A stretch of 64,000 nt of DNA from the NCBI RefSeq assembly GCF_003403035.1, contig NZ_QURN01000008.1, positions 124,001 through 188,000 on the forward strand. Direction: 5' to 3'. Positions 10,350 through 20,122 of this stretch are shown here, piece after piece; the stretch's first letter is position 1; every line of letters begins with the position of its first letter. The stretch comes from Mesorhizobium denitrificans (GTDB lineage: Bacteria; Pseudomonadota; Alphaproteobacteria; Rhizobiales; Rhizobiaceae). A model generated the notes under the pieces. That model worked only from the letters and a program-made list of their open reading frames with translations. It was not told the origin of the DNA and made no database searches. The translations under genes and the position numbers were made by a program.

Positions 10350-10549
10350 ATGTCGTTAAGCATTATCCCGCACAGTTTTTCATATTAAAATCAATGGAAT
10401 ACAAAGCATTATGCAGAATTCTCATTTTGATGGCGCAAGGTTTGTCGAAAATGTGGCCCGAACAGGTCTTTACAGCTCGATCTCAACTTCTTTCCCCTTG
10501 TCTAATTTAATGGCTACACTATAGCCACCGGCACTAAAGGGGATCACGC

Positions 10550-11191
10550 ATGCCGAGTTACGAAATCCTGCTCAACGCCTTTGCGACGATCCTCGTTACA
10601 ATCGATCCGCCCGGCCTTGCGCCGCTGTATCTGGCAGTTACACGAGGCATGACCGGCGATCAGCGCCGCGTCGTTTCCGTACGCTCATCCATCATTGCGT
10701 TTTTCATCCTCGCGCTGTTCTCCCTGGCTGGCAGCACCGTGCTTTCCATCCTTGGCATTACACTTCCTGCGTTCCGCGTGGCAGGTGGCATGCTGCTCTT
10801 CTACATCGCCTTTGAAATGGTGTTCGAGAAGCGTAACGACCGCAAAGAGAAAACCGCTGAAACGGCGATCACCAAAGATCACGTTCAGAACGTCGCCGCT
10901 TTTCCGCTCGCCATTCCGCTGATTGCCGGACCGGGCGCGATTTCCGCAGTTGTGCTGCATTCAGGCCGTTTGCCGACAGTCATGGGACAGATTTCTCTGC
11001 TCGCCATTATCCTTGTATGCTGCCTTATCACCTTTCTCGTATTCGTGCTGGCGCAGCACATTGACCGCTTCCTTGGAGAGACGGGTCGCTCGATCCTGAC
11101 CCGTCTGCTCGGCGTGATATTGGCCGCTCTTGCCGTGCAATTCGTGGCTGACGGCATTCGGGCTTTGATGGGCGCATATGGCGGCGTCTAA
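10550..11191 (+). CDS. MarC family integral membrane protein
   Basis: A 213-residue protein with six predicted membrane helices. It begins MPSYEILLNAFATILVTIDP and carries the family pattern IDPPGLAPLYLAVTRG, FRVAGGMLLFYIAFEMVF and FPLAIPLIAGPGAISAV. MarC/UPF0056 proteins were once linked to multiple antibiotic resistance, but their function is unsettled. A GGGGATCACGC leader gives a moderate ribosome site. The gene stands alone, diverging from gyrA and converging on ssb with a 30-bp gap. Confidence 0.92.
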   Translation: MPSYEILLNAFATILVTIDPPGLAPLYLAVTRGMTGDQRRVVSVRSSIIAFFILALFSLAGSTVLSILGITLPAFRVAGGMLLFYIAFEMVFEKRNDRKEKTAETAITKDHVQNVAAFPLAIPLIAGPGAISAVVLHSGRLPTVMGQISLLAIILVCCLITFLVFVLAQHIDRFLGETGRSILTRLLGVILAALAVQFVADGIRALMGAYGGV

Positions 11192-11221
11192 ACCGCCGCA
11201 CCCATGAGCATCTTTCTCCGC

Positions 11222-11764
11222 TCAGAATGGGATGTCGTCGTCGAGGTCGCGCGAGAACCCACCGCCTCCACCACCACCGCTTCCGCCGCGATTGCCCGAT
11301 CCGCCGCCGCCGCTGCCACGGTTGTAATCGTCACCTGGTGCTGACTGCCCGAAGTCCGAGCGCCCGCCACTGCTGCCGCTACCACCGCTATAGCCGACCT
11401 GCCCGCCTTCGCCGCGAGAATCGAGCATCTGCAATTCGCCGCGAAACTTCTGCAGGACGATTTCAGTCGTATACCGATCCTGCCCCTGCTGGTCCTGCCA
11501 TTTGCGTGTCTGCAGCTGACCTTCAATGTAAACCTTCATACCCTTCTTCAGGTACTGCTCGGCTACCTTCGCTAGATTGTCGTTGAAGATGACAACGTTG
11601 TGCCATTCGGTCTTGTCGCGGCGCTCGCCGGAATTCTTGTCGCGCCAGCTTTCCGAGGTAGCAATACGCAAGTTTACAACCGGATCACCGGAATTGAGCC
11701 GACGAATTTCCGGGTCTGCCCCAAGATTGCCCACCAATATGACTTTGTTCACGCTTCCAGCCAT
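11222..11764 (-). CDS. ssb: Single-stranded DNA-binding protein
   Basis: Coats single-stranded DNA during replication, recombination and repair. The 180-residue product starts [20 protein letters not shown]. The OB fold occupies roughly the first 110 residues ([40 protein letters not shown]). A glycine/serine-rich disordered linker follows, then the acidic tip DLDDDIPF that recruits partner proteins. The start at 11764 fits the family; the frame is open 15 codons further up. A LexA box overlaps the promoter about 100 bp upstream, so expression is expected to rise in the SOS response. Confidence 0.97.
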   Translation of the reverse strand: MAGSVNKVILVGNLGADPEIRRLNSGDPVVNLRIATSESWRDKNSGERRDKTEWHNVVIFNDNLAKVAEQYLKKGMKVYIEGQLQTRKWQDQQGQDRYTTEIVLQKFRGELQMLDSRGEGGQVGYSGGSGSSGGRSDFGQSAPGDDYNRGSGGGGSGNRGGSGGGGGGGFSRDLDDDIPF

Positions 11765-11866
11765 CACGCGTCTCCTACGCTCATCCGAAACAGGGCTCTC
11801 ATACACCAAATCTTATGGCGCGCTGGCCTCTGGCGCAGACACTCACCGCTATCCACAGGCAAATTT

Positions 11867-11896
11867 GTTCTTATTTTGTTCTTTTTGACCTGTCAA
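11867..11896 (-). promoter_or_regulatory. ssb promoter with overlapping LexA box
   Basis: GTTC-TTATTTT-GTTC (11867-11881) is an exact match to the alphaproteobacterial LexA operator GTTC-N7-GTTC; the mirrored GAAC-N7-GAAC form is seen from the ssb strand. On the minus strand, TTGACA (11896-11891) and TAAGAA (11873-11868) lie 17 bases apart, so the LexA box covers the -10 region and would block RNA polymerase. The start codon is 103 bp downstream. Confidence 0.85.
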
Positions 11897-11900
11897 CCGG

Positions 11901-11944
11901 CCAAAAAAATAAATGAGCCCCGGCGCAGCGCAAGCGAGGCTCAT
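11901..11944 (-). terminator. Rho-independent terminator of an unidentified minus-strand transcript
   Basis: ATGAGCC (11913-11919) pairs perfectly with GGCTCAT (11938-11944). On the minus strand the hairpin is followed by TTATTTTTTT. It lies just upstream of the ssb promoter, so it would end a transcript arriving from higher coordinates, where no gene on this strand is visible before uvrA. Confidence 0.6.
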
Positions 11945-11988
11945 CTTGATAGACTATATCTATCGTCGGGCGAGTGAACTGGCCCTAT

Positions 11989-12035
11989 AAACTTCGGATG
12001 CAAAGCGGCATTCGGCCGCGATCCGACTGAAGTTT
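11989..12035. other. Nested 47-nt hairpin in the ssb-uvrA gap
   Basis: The outer arms AAACTTC (11989-11995) and GAAGTTT (12029-12035) are perfectly complementary. Inside them GGAT pairs with ATCC, and GCGGC with GCCGC around a five-base loop. Such nested pairing is more than expected by chance and suggests a folded RNA or a strong cruciform, on whichever strand is transcribed. Confidence 0.5.
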
Positions 12036-12347
12036 CTAATTGTCAGGAAATATCGACGGGCGTGATTTGACCGGTCTTTAAGCGACCATCTGCGCCTACC
12101 GCAGCCCCACGGGTGCGTGGAGCCTGTTGGGACTGTCAGGTGGGGTCATTGCCTCCGCTCCTCTGCCCGTTTCTCCAATGTTATCAGCAGGATACACGCA
12201 GTTCCCCGCGGCGTCTCGCAGAGCATCGTCCAGACTTCTGCGGCTTCCAACTGCTAACAACAGCGAAATTTTGTCCCTCTAAGCCGCCCAGGTCAACTAT
12301 TTTTCGCGCTCCTCGCGCAAAATGTGATCGAGATAAAAATCGGTCGC

Positions 12348-12398
12348 TTGACAATCCTGCTGACAGCCTTATGTCAGGAGAATGTTCGATCTTTGTTC
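12348..12398 (+). promoter_or_regulatory. uvrA promoter with LexA box
   Basis: TTGACA (12348-12353) is a perfect -35 element, with a weaker TATGTC 16 bases on as -10. GTTC-GATCTTT-GTTC (12384-12398), a perfect alphaproteobacterial LexA box, sits just downstream at the expected transcription start, where bound LexA would stop initiation. The resulting leader before the uvrA ATG would be about 145 nt. Confidence 0.85.
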
Positions 12399-12528
12399 TT
12401 TTTCACTTGCTCATGCGGCTGGAAGGCGGGTAGAGGGATTTCTCTTCGACATTTTGAAAAAAGCGCCCATATAAGGCGGGCCGGTTTTGTCCGGTCGATC
12501 CATCATCAGGCAGAGCGGCAAGAACGGC

Positions 12529-15453
12529 ATGGCCGATCACAAGTTTATTTCCATTCGCGGCGCGCGCGAGCACAATCTCAAAAATGTCGATCTCGATCTG
12601 CCGCGTGACAGCTTGATCGTGATGACGGGCCTGTCCGGGTCGGGCAAGTCATCGCTGGCATTCGACACGATTTATGCGGAGGGCCAGCGGCGTTATGTGG
12701 AGAGCCTGTCGGCCTATGCCCGGCAGTTCCTCGAGATGATGCAGAAGCCCGACGTCGACCAGATCGATGGGCTTTCGCCGGCAATTTCCATTGAGCAGAA
12801 GACGACCTCACGCAATCCGCGCTCGACTGTCGGCACGGTCACGGAAATTTACGACTATATGCGCCTGCTTTTTGCGCGCGTGGGCGTTCCATATTCGCCT
12901 GCCACGGGGCTTCCCATTGAGAGCCAGACCGTAAGCCAGATGGTGGACCGCGTTCTGGCGCAGGAGGAAGGCACGCGGCTTTTTATAACGGCGCCAATCG
13001 TTCGCGGCCGCAAGGGCGAGTATAGAAAAGAGCTGGCCGAGCTCCAGAAAAAGGGCTTCCAGCGCGTCAAGGTGAACGGCATTTTTTATGAGATCGGCGA
13101 AGTCCCGGCGCTCGACAAGAAATATAAGCACGACATTGATGTGGTGGTGGACCGTGTGGTGGTGCGCGGAGACATTACTGCGCGACTGGCCGATTCGCTC
13201 GAAACCGCACTAAAGCTGGCCGATGGGCTGGCGGTGGCAGAATTCGCGGACAAGCCGCTGCCCGCTGAGGAAACTGCTGGCGAATCGGCGAATAAATCTA
13301 AGAACGAGACGCATGAGCGAATCCTGTTCTCGGAAAAGTTCGCCTGCCCTGTTTCCGGCTTCACCATTCCGGAAATCGAACCTCGGCTGTTCTCCTTTAA
13401 TAATCCGTTTGGTGCTTGCCCGACTTGCGATGGCTTGGGCAGTCAGCGCGCCATCGATCCGCAATTGATCGTGCCCGATGACAATATTTCGCTGCGTGAT
13501 GGTGCTGTTGCGCCTTGGGCGAAATCGACTTCGCCATATTACAACCAGACGCTTGAAGGACTTGGCAAAGCTTATGGCTTTAAGCTGGGCGACAAGTTCA
13601 AGGATCTTTCGAAAGATGCGCAGAGCGCGATTCTGAATGGCACCGGCGAGCGCGAAGTCACATTCAACTATGATGATGGTCTGCGCTCGTACAAAACCAC
13701 AAAGACATTTGAAGGCGTGGTTCCAAATCTCCAGCGGCGCTGGAAGGAAACCGAATCTGCATGGATGCGCGAAGAGATTGAGCGCTTCATGTCCGCTACG
13801 CCCTGCCCTGCATGCAAAGGTTATCGTCTCAAACCGGAGGCGCTTGCGGTCAAGATCGCTGGCAAGCACATCGGCGAAGTTACCGAGCAATCGATCCGAA
13901 AAGCGGATGCATGGTTCACCGCCCTGCCCGACCAACTAAACGCCAAGCAGAATGAGATTGCGCTGCGCATTCTCAAGGAAATTCGGGAGCGCCTGCGTTT
14001 TCTCAATGACGTAGGTCTGGATTATCTGACGCTGGCGCGCAACTCCGGCACGCTGTCCGGCGGCGAAAGCCAGCGTATTCGCCTGGCATCGCAGATCGGG
14101 TCCGGCCTCACGGGCGTCCTTTACGTTCTCGACGAGCCCTCAATCGGCCTCCACCAGCGCGACAACGCGCGGCTGCTGGATACGCTCAAGCACCTGCGTG
14201 ACATTGGCAATACCGTGATCGTCGTTGAGCACGATGAAGACGCAATATTGCACGCCGATTACGTCGTCGATATCGGGCCGGCGGCAGGCATTCATGGCGG
14301 GCGCGTCATTGCCGAGGGCACGCCGTCGCAGATCATGGCCAACCCCGCTTCGATTACCGGCAAATACTTGTCTGGCGAACTGTCAATTACCGTCCCTGCG
14401 GAGCGTCGCAAGCCCAAGAAGGGCCGTCGCATCAAAGTCGTTGGTGCGCGCGCCAACAATCTGAAGAATGTTACAGCGGAAATCCCGCTTGGCACTTTCT
14501 CCGCCGTGACGGGCGTTTCGGGTGGCGGTAAGTCCACTTTCCTGATCGAGACGCTGTTCAAGGCGGCGTCGCGGCGCATCATGGGCTCGCGTGAGCATCC
14601 CGCCGAGCATGATCGCATTGAGGGGCTCGAATTTCTGGACAAGGTCATCGACATCGACCAATCGCCCATCGGTCGCACGCCACGTTCCAATCCGGCCACA
14701 TACACGGGTGCATTCACACCGATCCGCGACTGGTTCGCTGGATTGCCGGAGGCCAAGGCGCGCGGTTACCAGCCGGGACGCTTTTCGTTCAACGTCAAGG
14801 GCGGGCGCTGCGAGGCCTGTCAGGGCGATGGCGTCATCAAGATCGAGATGCACTTCCTGCCGGATGTCTACGTCACTTGCGACGTGTGCCACGGCAAGCG
14901 CTACAATCGCGAGACGCTGGAAGTCATGTTTAAGGGCAAGTCCATTGCCGACGTGCTGGACATGACGGTCGAGGAAGGCGTCGAGTTTTTTGCCGCGGTT
15001 CCTGCGGTGCGCGACAAGCTCACGACGCTCAATCAGGTCGGCCTCGGCTATATCCACATTGGCCAGCAGGCGACGACACTTTCTGGAGGCGAGGCCCAGC
15101 GCATCAAGCTGGCCAAGGAACTGTCCCGCAAGGCGACCGGCAAGACGCTTTACATTCTCGACGAGCCGACCACCGGCCTGCATTTCCACGATGTCGCGAA
15201 GCTGCTCGAAGTGCTTCACGAACTGGTGGATCAGGGCAACACCGTCGTGGTGATCGAGCACAATCTTGAGGTCATCAAGACCGCCGATTGGGTTCTCGAT
15301 CTGGGACCGCAGGGTGGTGACGGAGGTGGAGAACTTGTCGCTTCGGGCACGCCGGAGGATATCGTCGCGGAGCGGCGCAGCTATACCGGCCAGTTCCTCA
15401 AAGAGCTTCTGGAGCGACGGCCGCACGAGCGCAAAGCCGAAGCAGCGGAATAG
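12529..15453 (+). CDS. uvrA: Excinuclease ABC subunit A
   Basis: The damage-sensing ATPase of nucleotide excision repair, which loads UvrB. The 974-residue product starts [20 protein letters not shown]. It has two ABC modules: Walker [14 protein letters not shown] near residue 32 and [13 protein letters not shown] near 662, with signatures [14 protein letters not shown] and [14 protein letters not shown]. The UvrB-interacting and insertion domains lie between them. The C-terminal zinc module (CEACQGDG...CDVCHGK) is intact. The first one reads [20 protein letters not shown], where E. coli has a second Cys two residues on. I chose the ATG at 12529, which matches the family N-terminus, over in-frame codons upstream. 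SOS-controlled. Confidence 0.98.
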   Translation: MADHKFISIRGAREHNLKNVDLDLPRDSLIVMTGLSGSGKSSLAFDTIYAEGQRRYVESLSAYARQFLEMMQKPDVDQIDGLSPAISIEQKTTSRNPRSTVGTVTEIYDYMRLLFARVGVPYSPATGLPIESQTVSQMVDRVLAQEEGTRLFITAPIVRGRKGEYRKELAELQKKGFQRVKVNGIFYEIGEVPALDKKYKHDIDVVVDRVVVRGDITARLADSLETALKLADGLAVAEFADKPLPAEETAGESANKSKNETHERILFSEKFACPVSGFTIPEIEPRLFSFNNPFGACPTCDGLGSQRAIDPQLIVPDDNISLRDGAVAPWAKSTSPYYNQTLEGLGKAYGFKLGDKFKDLSKDAQSAILNGTGEREVTFNYDDGLRSYKTTKTFEGVVPNLQRRWKETESAWMREEIERFMSATPCPACKGYRLKPEALAVKIAGKHIGEVTEQSIRKADAWFTALPDQLNAKQNEIALRILKEIRERLRFLNDVGLDYLTLARNSGTLSGGESQRIRLASQIGSGLTGVLYVLDEPSIGLHQRDNARLLDTLKHLRDIGNTVIVVEHDEDAILHADYVVDIGPAAGIHGGRVIAEGTPSQIMANPASITGKYLSGELSITVPAERRKPKKGRRIKVVGARANNLKNVTAEIPLGTFSAVTGVSGGGKSTFLIETLFKAASRRIMGSREHPAEHDRIEGLEFLDKVIDIDQSPIGRTPRSNPATYTGAFTPIRDWFAGLPEAKARGYQPGRFSFNVKGGRCEACQGDGVIKIEMHFLPDVYVTCDVCHGKRYNRETLEVMFKGKSIADVLDMTVEEGVEFFAAVPAVRDKLTTLNQVGLGYIHIGQQATTLSGGEAQRIKLAKELSRKATGKTLYILDEPTTGLHFHDVAKLLEVLHELVDQGNTVVVIEHNLEVIKTADWVLDLGPQGGDGGGELVASGTPEDIVAERRSYTGQFLKELLERRPHERKAEAAE

Positions 15454-15471
15454 GCTTTTCGGGAGGAAACG

Positions 15472-16275
15472 ATGAGCAAGAGCGGAACGATCCGCGCCGG
15501 GATGGGCGGCTGGACTTTTGAGCCGTGGGAGGGAACCTTCTACCCCGACAAGCTGCCCAAGAAGCAGCAGCTTCATTTCGCGTCTCGGCAGGTGCCAACC
15601 ATTGAGGTGAACGGCACTTATTATTCCGGCTTCACGCCTGCGACCTACGCGAAATGGTTCGCCGAAACGCCGGATGACTTCGTCTTTTCGATCAAGGGAA
15701 ATCGCTTCGTCACAAATCGCAAGGTTCTGGGCGAGGCGAGCGAGTCGATGGCGAAGTTTTTCTCGCAGGGTCTTGACGAGCTTGGACCAAAGCTCGGCCC
15801 AATCATCTGGCAGTTCGCACCGACGAAGAAGTTTGAACCGGATGATTTCGAGGCGTTTCTAAAGCTTCTGCCCGCAAAGGTGGGCGGCATTGCATTGCGT
15901 CATGCGCTAGAAGTTCGCAACATCTCTTTTGCCGTGCCGGAATTTGTTGCGCTTGCGCGCAAGTACAACGCCGCAATCTGCTACGCACACCATTTCGACT
16001 ATCCCGAATTTGCCGATGTCACCGGTGACTTCGTTTATGCCCGGCTTCAAAAAGGCAGCGATGATGTTCCAACTGCCTACAAGCCGTCCGATCTGGGTAA
16101 ATGGGTGGAGCGCGCGAAAATCTGGGCGGCAGGCGGTCAGCCGGATGATCTTCCTTATGCCGATCCTTCAACCAAAGCCGAGCACAAGCCGCGCGATGTA
16201 TTTCTCTACATAATTCACGAAGGCAAAATTCGCGCACCGCAGGGCGCGGTGGCCCTCATGGAGCGCGTTGCCTAA
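15472..16275 (+). CDS. DUF72 domain protein (YecE-like)
   Basis: A 267-residue TIM-barrel-like protein. It begins MSKSGTIRAGMGGWTFEPWE and shows the family hallmarks IRAGMGGWTFEPWEGTFYP, IEVNGTYYSGF and FSIKGNRFVTNR. No biochemical function is established for the family; structural similarity to endonuclease-IV-type barrels has been suggested. A strong GGGAGGAAACG ribosome site precedes the ATG, only 18 bp after uvrA, so it is probably co-transcribed with uvrA and may be SOS-induced with it. Its last 20 bp overlap the convergent NAD(P)HX repair gene. Confidence 0.93.
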   Translation: MSKSGTIRAGMGGWTFEPWEGTFYPDKLPKKQQLHFASRQVPTIEVNGTYYSGFTPATYAKWFAETPDDFVFSIKGNRFVTNRKVLGEASESMAKFFSQGLDELGPKLGPIIWQFAPTKKFEPDDFEAFLKLLPAKVGGIALRHALEVRNISFAVPEFVALARKYNAAICYAHHFDYPEFADVTGDFVYARLQKGSDDVPTAYKPSDLGKWVERAKIWAAGGQPDDLPYADPSTKAEHKPRDVFLYIIHEGKIRAPQGAVALMERVA

Positions 16276-17767
16276 GAAGTCTGGTCAGCACGCGCGGCAA
16301 CATGGAAGGCAAATCTTCCGCTATCAGTCCGGGGCCGAATGTGTGCGCCGCTTCCGCATGGAGCCAAGCACCCGCGCACGCAGCTTCAAAGGGCGACATG
16401 CCCTGCCCCGCAAGTCCTGCAATAATGCCGGATAGCACGTCACCCGAGCCAGCCGTCGCAAGCAATGGCGTTCCGTTGCTGTTTATCGCGGCTCGCCCCT
16501 CGGGGTTGGCAATAACCGTGTCCGGCCCTTTGTAGACAATTATAGAATGCGCGCTTTTTGCTGCGGCCCGCGCCTTTTCAAGTTTCGAGAGACTCTTATC
16601 CGCGTGAATTTCAGGAAACAGCCGGCCAAACTCGCCTTCATGCGGGGTCAATATGGTTGCGTGGGCACCGTCCAAAGCGAATGAACCAAACCATTTCGCA
16701 GGCTCCTGCGCTATGATCGTCAGCGCGTCGGCATCCAGCACCACAACACGTCGAGCCGCACTTGCCGGTTGAACAACTGTTGCCAGCAATGCAGCCATAT
16801 CGTTGTCGGTGCCCAGTCCCGGCCCTGCCACAAGCGCCGAAGGTTTGCGCTGATCCAGAAACGCTTGCGCATCATCTGGGCCGTCTATCCGCCGCAAGAT
16901 TATTGAAGTCAGATGCACGGCATTCACGGCCAAGGATGCCGGCGGCGAAAGCAGCGTTACAGCACCTGCGCCAGATCGCGCGGCTGCCATTGCGGAAAGC
17001 CGTGCCGCGCCCGTCGCGGCCGGACCGCCGGAGAACACACCGACGTGGCCGCGACTATATTTGTAAGTATCCGCTGGAGGTCGCGGGAAATCGTCAATCC
17101 AAAGCGCTGGCAGATTTTCGAACGTTTGACTGCCGATTTCCTTCACCACGGCGTCCGAAATGCCAATGTCTCGAACGACCAGTTCGCCGCAGAACGCTCT
17201 GCCCGGATAGAGCAAGTGGCCGGGCTTTTTGCGCGCGAATGTCACGGTCACGGCGGCGCGGAACGTCGTGCCAAGTGCCTCGCCGCTTAGCCCTGAAAGC
17301 CCGGAAGGGAGATCGACAGCGACAACCGGAAGACCGGCTGCGCCTACTTTTTCGGCCACCGCACGCGCGGTGCCCTGCAACGGGCGCTCAAGCCCCGCAC
17401 CATAGAGCGCATCCACCACAATCCCGCCCGGCAGCGGCTGATATTGTTCAAGTGGTTGCCTTTTCAGAATGCAATTTCGCGCGGCAATTTCCGCATCGCT
17501 TCCAGCGCGTGGATCACCATCCGTCCAAAGCGCGACGTGATATCCCGATGCCGCAAGAATAGTCGCGGCGACGTAACCATCCCCGCCATTATTCCCCGGA
17601 CCGCACAGCACATCGATGCGGCCCGCATCGGGAAAGCGCTCAAAAACGATGTCGGCGACGGCTGCTCCGGCTCGCTCCATGAGGGCTATGCCGCTCAGCG
17701 GCCCCTGCTTTATCGCCAGTCGATCAACTCTGCCCATCTCTTGCGGAGTGAGAATTTCAAGCGCCAT
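16256..17767 (-). CDS. nnr: Bifunctional NAD(P)HX epimerase / ADP-dependent dehydratase
   Basis: Repairs hydrated, damaged NADH and NADPH. The N-terminal epimerase domain (about residues 1-215) carries IDVLCGPGNNGGDGYVAA. The C-terminal ribokinase-like dehydratase (about 225-500) has VAGPGLGTDNDM, TPHEGEFGRLFP and ATAGSGDVLSGIIAGLAGQG, the ADP and substrate sites. At 503 residues both halves are complete. It overlaps the convergent DUF72 gene at the 3' end by 20 bp and stands alone upstream, diverging from glnB. Confidence 0.96.
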   Translation of the reverse strand: MALEILTPQEMGRVDRLAIKQGPLSGIALMERAGAAVADIVFERFPDAGRIDVLCGPGNNGGDGYVAATILAASGYHVALWTDGDPRAGSDAEIAARNCILKRQPLEQYQPLPGGIVVDALYGAGLERPLQGTARAVAEKVGAAGLPVVAVDLPSGLSGLSGEALGTTFRAAVTVTFARKKPGHLLYPGRAFCGELVVRDIGISDAVVKEIGSQTFENLPALWIDDFPRPPADTYKYSRGHVGVFSGGPAATGAARLSAMAAARSGAGAVTLLSPPASLAVNAVHLTSIILRRIDGPDDAQAFLDQRKPSALVAGPGLGTDNDMAALLATVVQPASAARRVVVLDADALTIIAQEPAKWFGSFALDGAHATILTPHEGEFGRLFPEIHADKSLSKLEKARAAAKSAHSIIVYKGPDTVIANPEGRAAINSNGTPLLATAGSGDVLSGIIAGLAGQGMSPFEAACAGAWLHAEAAHTFGPGLIAEDLPSMLPRVLTRLLRQRAP

Positions 17768-18438
<671 letters not shown>

Positions 18439-18493
18439 TTGGGCCTGACGGTCCTGAACCATTCTATTTAACGTCATCACAGGGAAAATCAGC

Positions 18494-19903
18494 ATGACGA
18501 CAGCCAATGAAATCCTGAAGCAGATAAAGGACAACGACGTAAAATTCGTTGACCTGCGCTTCACCGACCCCAAGGGCAAATTGCAGCACGTGACGATGGA
18601 CGTCATGGAGGTGAACGAAGACATGTTCGCTGATGGCGTGATGTTCGACGGCTCCTCGATCGGCGGTTGGAAGGCTATCAACGAATCCGACATGGTGCTG
18701 ATGCCGGACCCCGCAACGGTCCACATGGACCCGTTCTTCGCGCACTCCACCATGGTTGTGATGTGCGACATTCTCGATCCGGTTTCGGGCGAGGCGTACA
18801 ATCGCGATCCGCGCGGCACCGCCAAGAAGGCAGAGGCCTACCTCAAGTCGGAAGGCATCGGCGACACCATCTATGTCGGCCCGGAAGCCGAATTCTTCGT
18901 GTTCGACGATGTGAAATACAAGGCTGACCCTTACAACACAGGCTTCAAGCTGGACTCCAGCGAATTGCCGTCGAACGACGACACCGACTACGAGACCGGC
19001 AACCTAGGCCACCGTCCGCGCGTGAAGGGCGGCTATTTCCCGGTTCCACCGATCGACTCCTGCCAGGACATGCGCTCGGAAATGCTCACCGTTCTCGCTG
19101 AAATGGGCGTGCAGACCGAAAAGCACCACCACGAAGTTGCAGCAGCGCAGCACGAGCTCGGCCTGCGGTTCGACACTCTGGTTCGCAACGCCGACAAGAT
19201 GCAGCTCTACAAGTATGTCGTGCATCAGGTTGCCAATGCTTACGGCAAGACCTCGACCTTCATGCCGAAGCCGATTTTCGGCGACAACGGTTCGGGCATG
19301 CACGTTCACATGTCGATCTGGAAGGGTGGCAAGCCGACCTTCGCGGGCAATGAATATGCCGGTCTTTCCGAGAGCTGCCTGTATTTCATCGGCGGCATTA
19401 TCAAGCACGCCAAGGCAGTCAACGCTTTCACCAATCCGCTGACCAACTCGTACAAGCGTCTGGTTCCGGGCTATGAAGCGCCGGTTCTGCTGGCATACTC
19501 GGCTCGCAACCGCTCGGCATCCTGCCGTATTCCTTTCGGCAACTCGCCGAAGGCGAAGCGCGTTGAGGTTCGCTTCCCCGATCCAGGTGCGAACCCATAT
19601 CTCGGTTTCGCGGCGCTTTTGATGGCTGGACTGGACGGCATCAAGAACAAAATCCATCCCGGTCAGGCAATGGATAAGGACCTTTATGACCTTCCGCCGA
19701 AGGAACTGAAGAAGATCCCGACGGTTTGCGGATCGCTGCGTGAAGCACTTCAGAGTCTCGACAAAGACCGCGGCTTCCTGAAGGCTGGTGGCGTGTTCGA
19801 CGACGATCAGATCGACGCTTTCATCGAATTGAAAATGGCCGAAGTGATGCGCTTCGAAATGACGCCGCACCCGGTCGAATTCGACATGTACTACTCGGTC
19901 TAA
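18494..19903 (+). CDS. glnA: Glutamine synthetase type I
   Basis: Makes glutamine from glutamate, ammonia and ATP; a dodecamer in the cytoplasm. The 469-residue protein has the family signatures [47 protein letters not shown] and the ATP-site segment [12 protein letters not shown]. The adenylylation Tyr lies in [10 protein letters not shown] near residue 397, so it is the GSI-beta form controlled by GlnE and P-II. It follows glnB in one operon and ends at a strong terminator. Confidence 0.98.
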   Translation: MTTANEILKQIKDNDVKFVDLRFTDPKGKLQHVTMDVMEVNEDMFADGVMFDGSSIGGWKAINESDMVLMPDPATVHMDPFFAHSTMVVMCDILDPVSGEAYNRDPRGTAKKAEAYLKSEGIGDTIYVGPEAEFFVFDDVKYKADPYNTGFKLDSSELPSNDDTDYETGNLGHRPRVKGGYFPVPPIDSCQDMRSEMLTVLAEMGVQTEKHHHEVAAAQHELGLRFDTLVRNADKMQLYKYVVHQVANAYGKTSTFMPKPIFGDNGSGMHVHMSIWKGGKPTFAGNEYAGLSESCLYFIGGIIKHAKAVNAFTNPLTNSYKRLVPGYEAPVLLAYSARNRSASCRIPFGNSPKAKRVEVRFPDPGANPYLGFAALLMAGLDGIKNKIHPGQAMDKDLYDLPPKELKKIPTVCGSLREALQSLDKDRGFLKAGGVFDDDQIDAFIELKMAEVMRFEMTPHPVEFDMYYSV

Positions 19904-19931
19904 GCAGACCGAACGGTTCGAAACAAAATGA

Positions 19932-19957
19932 CCCCCGGAGCAATCCGGGGGTTTTTT
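19932..19957 (+). terminator. Rho-independent terminator of glnBA
   Basis: CCCCCGG (19932-19938) pairs perfectly with CCGGGGG (19945-19951) around a six-base loop, followed directly by six T residues. It begins 28 bp after the glnA stop codon. Confidence 0.92.
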
Positions 19958-20059
19958 CATGCGAATAGATGCGCATCTTGCGTGCAAAATAGATGAATTT
20001 CGGAAAAATACGGCCGTATAAATGGTTGGTTTGTGCCAAACGATGCGATTATACGGGCG

Positions 20060-20097
20060 TAAAAATGGAAAATGGCGCGGATCGCTCCGCGCCATTT
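20060..20097 (-). terminator. Terminator of the MFS transporter gene
   Basis: A perfect 12-bp stem, AAATGGCGCGGA (20070-20081) with TCCGCGCCATTT (20086-20097), closes a four-base loop. On the minus strand it is followed by TCCATTTTTA. It lies 25 bp beyond the MFS stop codon. The remaining stretch to the glnA terminator shows no gene. Confidence 0.8.
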
Positions 20098-20122
20098 CAG
20101 TTGAGCCGATTGATCGTTGCGA

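Larger units (their letters stand above)
11765..12528. other. 764-bp ssb-uvrA intergenic region, structured and gene-free
   Basis: No convincing protein gene lies here. Besides the two SOS promoters it holds several inverted repeats: GATAGA/TCTATC near 11948-11964, a nested 47-nt hairpin at 11989-12035, and a terminator-like hairpin at 11913-11944 pointing along the minus strand. A terminator here, upstream of the ssb promoter, implies a minus-strand transcript between about 12300 and 11900. A small structured RNA is therefore plausible, but I cannot assign it to a known family. Confidence 0.4.

Noticed and set aside
12253-12282. Possible tmRNA tag (ANNSEILSL and stop) in the ssb-uvrA gap
   Set aside because: Alphaproteobacterial tags start ANDN and end in AA; neither the tRNA-like ends nor CCA are visible here.
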